Positions 34,399 to 39,121 of a DNA stretch of 39,121 nucleotides are shown in pieces; position 1 is the first letter of the stretch, and every line of letters begins with the position of its first letter. The DNA is taken from NCBI RefSeq assembly GCF_000485595.1, contig NW_014578354.1:35566-74686 (forward strand). The letters are read 5' to 3'. The DNA comes from Priapulus caudatus (Eukaryota; Priapulida; Priapulimorpha; Priapulimorphida; Priapulidae). Under the pieces are notes generated by a model. The model had not been told where the DNA came from. It did no database searches and saw only the letters and a program-made list of their open reading frames with translations. The position numbers were made by a program, and so were the translations under genes.

Positions 34399-34690
34399 GC
34401 GGCGATAATGGCGAGGGGGGGGCGAGGTTTTCCCGAGGATGGTCCGTGCGATGGTGGGGTGGGGTCGCTGCGATTCTGCGAGGGGGGATGAGGTTTGTTC
34501 GCGGTTGGTCCATGAGACGGTGCAGTGGGGTCGCTGCGATTCCGCGAGGGGGGATGAGGTTTGTTCGCGGTTGGTCTGTGCGACGGTGGGGTGGGGTCGC
34601 TGCGATTCTGCGAGGGGGGATGAGGTTTGTTCGCGGTTGGTCCGTGAGACGGTGCGGTGGAGGGTTGCGGCGATTGCGCGAGAGGGGATT
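34399..34690. repeat. 66-bp minisatellite, about four copies, just after the stop codon
   Basis: The landmark GGGGTCGCTGCG recurs at 34,461, 34,527 and 34,593, with a degenerate copy near 34,659, so the period is exactly 66 bp. A diverged first unit begins near 34,400. Each unit carries a run of 6-8 G and the motif GAGGTTTGTTCGCGGTTGGT. Since 66 is a multiple of three, several frames stay open on both strands; these are not treated as genes. It lies in the probable 3' UTR of the TMEM179-like gene. Confidence 0.9.
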
Positions 34691-36672
34691 CCCCATGGTT
34701 GGGGTAGGCCGGTGGTAGTCGGACAGGGAGAGGTAGAACGGGCGAGGACTTTGAGAGGAATTGGTCGCACGTCTTTAGACAGACATCGCTGTTGAGTCGG
34801 GGTGTCAGCAAAAATTACTCAGCGCGCGAGTTCAACAGGTTCAGAGTTTCAGATGAGTTCACAGGGCAATCGAATCTTACTTTGCATCCGAGTTGTCATC
34901 TAGAGTGTAGAGCAGAGTGTGTCTAAAGTGTAGTGTAAGCGCTAAGAATGAATTGGGGGCTTTTCCCTATGGTCGGTTAGTCGTTTTCAGTAGAATTCTA
35001 GTCAATAGTTGAAGCATTGTTGTATACTTTGCTTTTCTGAGGATAGTGGGACGCGTTGCATGCAATTAACCGTAGCTATAGGTTGATCTCTTATACACGT
35101 ATATTATAGAAACACCTAGCGTTTACTGTCATATCTGTCATACTGCATTACAATGGCCTGTGAAACCTGTAATTTATTATACTCACACCAGTCATATCGT
35201 TTGATGTGGTGAGTGTGTATATAAATCTAGAAAAAGTCATGGTCGAGCCATTAGAAGTTTAATTAGTTAGCTTCTGCTGGTTCTTACTACAGCTGTATGA
35301 GCCTTGATGTTGTGATTTGCATGTAAATACGTGTAAACGGAGTACAGAAGTTAGATTTGTGATTGAGGTTAAAGCGATTGTCACTGCTGATGTGATACCA
35401 GTAAGGCATTATTAAAACTGCTGGCTATGCATATTCTTATACATTTCTCTGGCTGCATTGGAGCAGTGCACATATAGAACATTTAGAACGTTTACGTCAC
35501 TATTATTCTAGTCTGTTTAATAGTCTTTCTTGATAGATATCCTTTATCATATTTGCAAATGCCCTCTTATCGTATATTATTGTGACTTTTAAATGTAGTT
35601 TAGCAAGAGAACCTATACCGGTATAGAGTAATAGCAATAATAATACTTGAATCGCTCGTATGAAGGTACAAGTAATTCGTTGTCATTTTAATCTTTATTG
35701 CTTCCCAACTATACTATGGTCACAAATGCTACGCAACACCTATTCGCATTGAAATCATGGTGAATATATCCTTACTGCTGTGACAATTTTGATCCATTCG
35801 GTGCGTAGGAAGCACGTTCACGATATACGTCCAAACTATACTGCTTTTAAGAACAAATAATATGAGCTACTAAAGGTTCTGATACGTACTTAATTACTAC
35901 TAAAGAGCTACTAAAAGTTCTGATACGTCTATGCAGGCGCTGCATGCTCACCCCGTGTAAGTGTTTCAGTGGTAGATGTCTAAATGGTGCGTCAGCTTTT
36001 ATGTCTTTTATACTGGCTACTAGCTGGCGATTAGGAACACACTCAACACAGTAATGGAAAAAAGATATAGACTGTAAAGACTGTTTTTCCATATGCCGTA
36101 TCGTGGCATGACACGTTGCCGCCCAGGTGGGAAATACCTCATTATGGCGTCATATTTGTTCTTTGCGAGTAGAGGCAGACATTTACCTCTCGTCGCAGTG
36201 ACACTAACCGTTCCTTACACGTTTACTCAATTTAATATAATGTCGTATTTATTAGATATCGTACGTACAATCAGCAGGGTAATTGCCACCAATTTTGACG
36301 CATCTGATGCATTCGTAGACGCAAGTATATGTGTAAAGATCTTGCATGCGATCGATTAGGTATAAATTGTGTGTACCCTCAACCTTGTATAGTTCCTGTC
36401 ACATTCTTATGTTTAGACGTGGGAAAAGTAGGTTACAGATTGAAAGGTTTATATCGGCACATTGTCGTTATGCAAGTGAATAAAAACAAAAGCATGTTCT
36501 TATTCGCGCCTGAAAGTATTGTATGCGTAGAACGTCGTTATCGTGAATAGATTTTGATGGTATACAAGGGAGTTTTTTTGGAGGAAAATGCTTAATTTTC
36601 TGATGCAGATGTTATGCTACAGTAAGCAGAGTCAGGTTTCTCTTGCTTACGTAATTACAATATTTTCTTAAG
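34691..36672. other. 3' flank of the gene, no further gene recognised
   Basis: AT-rich sequence containing probable 3' UTR and intergenic DNA. A short direct duplication, CTACTAAA(G/A)GTTCTGATACGT, occurs at about 35,867 and 35,910. The small open frames here have no recognisable protein features. Confidence 0.5.
35411..35416 (+). terminator. Possible polyadenylation signal ATTAAA
   Basis: I found no AATAAA within the first 2 kb after the stop codon. ATTAAA here is the nearest plausible variant, about 1.0 kb downstream. A canonical AATAAA occurs near 36,479. The choice is uncertain without transcript data. Confidence 0.2.
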
Positions 36673-36720
36673 GTTGCCAATCCCCGTCGGACGAGGAGAA
36701 AGAAAGTGCGCCACTTGTTT
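36673..36720 (+). other. Possible orphan exon (48 nt)
   Basis: A 48-nt segment sits between TTTTCTTAAG and a perfect donor, GTAAGT. It is more G+C-rich than its surroundings and open in all three frames. One frame gives an acidic serine-rich peptide, CQSPSDEEKESAPLV. It could be an alternative 3' exon of the TMEM179-like gene, an exon of an unseen downstream gene, or chance. No conserved motif was recognised. Confidence 0.2.
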
Positions 36721-36846
36721 GTAAGTCGTGATAAATGTCGTATCTGGTCGTTTGAATGGGAAACATGGTGAAGGACATTTATAACTGGTCGTGGCTACAC
36801 CTCGGGATTTTTGCGTCATCTCGCTTGCATGCGGTTAAAATCATAA

Positions 36847-36920
36847 CTGGTGTAACCCTATAACTCTGACCGTAACCCTAACCTTAACCATAATAGTAAG
36901 TTAGTAACCCTAACTAATAA
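36847..36920. repeat. Scattered CCCTAA (telomere-like) units
   Basis: GTAACCCTATAAC, GTAACCCTAACCTTAACC and GTAACCCTAAC occur within 75 bp. The array is too degenerate to be a telomere; it is better called an interstitial or transposon-borne repeat. Confidence 0.4.
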
Positions 36921-37781
36921 AATTCTTACCTTTTTTTAAACAAAATTTGTGTAAGAATTGAATATACCACGAAGGAATCTACATAAAGTGTCGCAAAGAT
37001 GAATCGAGATGTGTAGCTACTCGGATAATAATTATTAGTATAGGATATGTTGCTAATAGCCGGTATATTGGTACTTTACCAACGTTGGGTACTAAATCCT
37101 ACGTACGTGCATGTGGTGATGTATTTCGTCTTAAAAAACGTATAATTGCATGCATTGTTTTGTCCGATTTTAAGTATTTACTTTGTATATGGTGTTTTCG
37201 TTTGCTAATATGGTGGCTACTGTCATGATAGTTGTAATCAAATTTAATCAAGAACAAATAATAGACGTGCTGATCAATGACAGACAGGCATTAGTAGATC
37301 TGGGTATGTAGAGAATGGAGGTCGTCATTGAAACGTCGTCAAATTGGTGTGCATTGCGCGATAGTGTAAATTAGTAGGTAACTATTGTTGGGGCTTATAC
37401 GAGAACTACGTCATGAGTAACATTCTTAACAGAAGTAGTAGTCCTAAGGAAGTAGTTTGTGAGAAGGGCATGAAACGAAATCAGTTTAATTGAGGGTGGG
37501 ATTGCTTTAAAATGTAACGCTGTACTCACAACCGCAAATCTCCGCCAATATTTTGCTGTAGGGTGTCGCATCTTGTTTATTGATTTCACATTACACCTGG
37601 ACGCAGAAGCGGACAGCAAGAATACTCTGCTGATATCTGCACGCGTGTATGTATGTATATATGAGTTCGTCTCACCTGTCTGTGTATATGTTAACATTGT
37701 GCAGTTATCTTGAATGGCAATAGATCAACTTGTGTGACAGGAGTATATGTTCAGGCTCTTCTTTTTGTTTTCTTTTTTCAG

Positions 37782-37861
37782 GGCCCGTCACCACGAAAAA
37801 GCGGATGCTTTTGTTGTAGCATCGGTGTAATATCAGTAGCCTGCTATCATATACCTGCTAA
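37782..37861 (+). other. Possible orphan terminal exon after a strong acceptor
   Basis: A long pyrimidine tract, CTTTTTGTTTTCTTTTTTCAG, slightly degenerate in its first part, precedes GGCCCGTCACC. One frame reads ARHHEKADAFVVASV then stop; the others stop at the twelfth and twenty-seventh codons. The tract is the strongest unassigned acceptor in the right half. It may be the last exon of a transcript that includes 36,673-36,720. Confidence 0.2.
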
Positions 37862-38287
37862 GTAGTACGTTCATGAAAATTATCATAAAATATGTCATTG
37901 CCAGTGACAATATCGCTAAATATATCACTAGTAGTGATGTATTTTTCGAATGGTATGCTCAATAGTTACTACTGACTTACATAATTAACAACAACATCAG
38001 CCCACCTTGATACTGGCATTAACGTCAAGCGTATCGTTGATAGACAAAATGTAAATTGATGACACTATACTGGTGACACTAGTGTTCGGGTACTAAACTC
38101 CAGGCAAAAGACATTATGTACAGTATGCTGCTAAACCAGCCTGCTACACAATACTCAGGTTACTATTTTTTTTTTTACCGTGATATTTGTTTTTCGAAGT
38201 TATCAAGCAAGAGCGATAACCACATTGTAGAATCTGAGCGTGAATACATTACCAAGGACTCGAATTTGGTACCGGCCTCCTAATACA
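37862..38287. other. AT-rich 3' flank, nothing recognised
   Basis: No gene, long repeat or RNA gene was seen apart from short inverted motifs around TCACTAGTAGTGA (about 37,925). Confidence 0.4.
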
Positions 38288-38450
38288 GTAAAAACCCGCG
38301 TATAAGAACCTAGTGATTAAAAACCTGTTAGGCTAAGATTTTTCATTTAGACCCCCTTGACATAAGAACCTGTTGTAGCCTAAAATTTGAAACAGGTTCT
38401 TATTTGATAAAATTCAGTTAACACTTTAAAATTCATAAATCAACTAAAAC
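38288..38450. repeat. Repeat with ATAAGAACCTGTT hairpin
   Basis: ATAAGAACCTGTT (38,362-38,374) pairs with AACAGGTTCTTAT (38,391-38,403). Related AAGAACCT and AAACCTGTTAGGCTAA copies occur at 38,305-38,337, so the unit is duplicated. It resembles a small dispersed element. Confidence 0.55.
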
Positions 38451-38620
38451 AAGTTCTTGGTGGTCTATATACCTCTATTATGTATAAAGGGCATAAAAAG
38501 AAATAAGAACGTAGATTAGGGTTTGTATTTGTCTAGATTGCAGTCATTTAGACATAATTATATGAATATTTTGTATAAACAATGGACCGCACCAATATTC
38601 TACCAGCCACAAGCACCTTT

Positions 38621-38790
38621 TTAGCTCACCTTGACATCGTCAAGCTGAGCTATTGCCATGGGTCATCGTCCGTCGTACGTCCGTCCGTCCGTCCGTCAAC
38701 ATTTGGCTACGGTCAACGATAACTCAGGAACCGTTTGACCCACATGTTTGAAATTGGATATAGTTGTTACTGCTATGCTCCCATATTAAA
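38621..38790. mobile_element. Dispersed repeat with TAGCTCACCTTG/CAAGCTGAGCTA end and CGTC array
   Basis: AGCTCACCTTGACATCGTCAAGCTGAGCT is a terminal hairpin, split here as AGCTCACCTTGAC and GTCAAGCTGAGCT. It is followed by ATTGCCATGGGTCATCGTC and (CGTC)n. The ending GAACCGTTTGACCCACATG continues the pattern. I recall similar sequences as abundant repeats in marine invertebrate genomes, but this was not checked. Confidence 0.6.
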
Positions 38791-39121
38791 CGTCCTATTT
38801 TGGAGCACGCCAGTCGACGTACTTTCGAGCCACGGCAATGGGCAAAAATGGGAATTGCCATTAGTCAGTTCAGATTCAAGGGATTTTGCTCATTTTTGGT
38901 ATGTGAATGAATAAGGGCTAGGGGTTTTGATATTTAAATTTTTTTATGCAAATTAGGTAGGTTTTGGCAATTATATAGCATATTATATAGACACGCAGAT
39001 AACAAACAGTCTGTGGTGTCACCTTCGTCTGGTTCGTTTTACAAGATTTCATTGACAATATCTTTAATGCAAAATTCCTGCTATGAACATATTATGATTT
39101 ATACTATTATTATTATTATAT
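38791..39121. other. AT-rich right end, ATT microsatellite at the edge
   Basis: No coding signal. The last 20 bases are an (ATT)n tract cut by the window end. Confidence 0.5.

Noticed and set aside
34395-34795. Plus-strand frames of 107 and 118 codons after the stop codon
   Set aside because: They are translations of the minisatellite with no independent support; kept only as a repeat.
34181-34811. Minus-strand frames of 132-196 codons with 22-residue repeats
   Set aside because: They arise from the 66-bp minisatellite and the G+C-rich coding exon on the other strand; no splice or start evidence supports them.
36093-36550. Overlapping small frames of 88 and 73 codons
   Set aside because: No domain, no splice structure and AT-rich composition like the flanks.

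Overview
The window is from an animal (metazoan) nuclear genome. It holds one split gene with GT-AG introns of 0.2 to 5.5 kb, many short transposon-like elements with terminal inverted repeats, microsatellites, and no sign of bacterial operons or ribosome binding sites. A repeat near the right end (38,620-38,780) resembles dispersed repeats I associate with marine invertebrates, so an invertebrate is likely. I cannot name the species.

The only gene I can support is on the + strand at 23,956-34,391. Five coding exons join in consistent phases (0, 2, 2, 0) into a 293-residue protein with four membrane segments. Its layout matches the TMEM179/TMEM179B family: a DF..(R)C motif after TM1, a glycosylation site in the first loop, and two cysteines in the second loop before an FY.....AQ motif and TM4. 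It carries a long proline- and glutamate-rich tail. A 66-bp minisatellite starts within about 10 bp of the stop codon.

The left half (about 1-16,170) is unusual. Segment A (1 to about 6,640) is followed by its own noisy reverse complement, segment B (about 6,930-13,950), across an A-rich spacer of about 290 bp. Part of the same sequence appears a third time, cleanly and in direct orientation, as block C at about 20,830-23,833. B also carries, at about 15,000-16,170, an inverted noisy copy of 19,045-19,925. A and B differ from C mostly by scattered single-base insertions, which is the signature of raw single-molecule reads. The right edge of the spacer resembles half of a PacBio hairpin adapter. 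The simplest reading is that 1 to about 16,170 is uncorrected long read with a missed adapter, placed next to an unfilled 430-base gap (19,926-20,355). A genuine inverted duplication underneath is not excluded, because A/B and C also differ structurally.

Region by region: 1-4,305 noisy A copy of block C; 4,306-6,640 A-arm sequence absent from C, including a small inverted-repeat element; 6,640-6,931 spacer; 6,932-9,055 and 9,056-14,180 the mirrored B copies; 14,181-15,000 unmatched; 15,000-16,170 mirrored copy of 19,045-19,925; 16,171-17,268 AT-rich with no gene seen; 17,269-18,680 GT/GCGT-rich low complexity with a 54-base G run; 18,681-19,925 inverted-repeat elements; gap; 20,356-20,830 unremarkable; 20,831-23,833 block C, a nest of miniature elements and hairpins; 23,933-34,391 the TMEM179-like gene; 34,392-39,121 3' flank with a minisatellite, two possible orphan exons and dispersed repeats. 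Nothing here is convincing as a new biological system. The most striking structure is probably a sequencing artefact.
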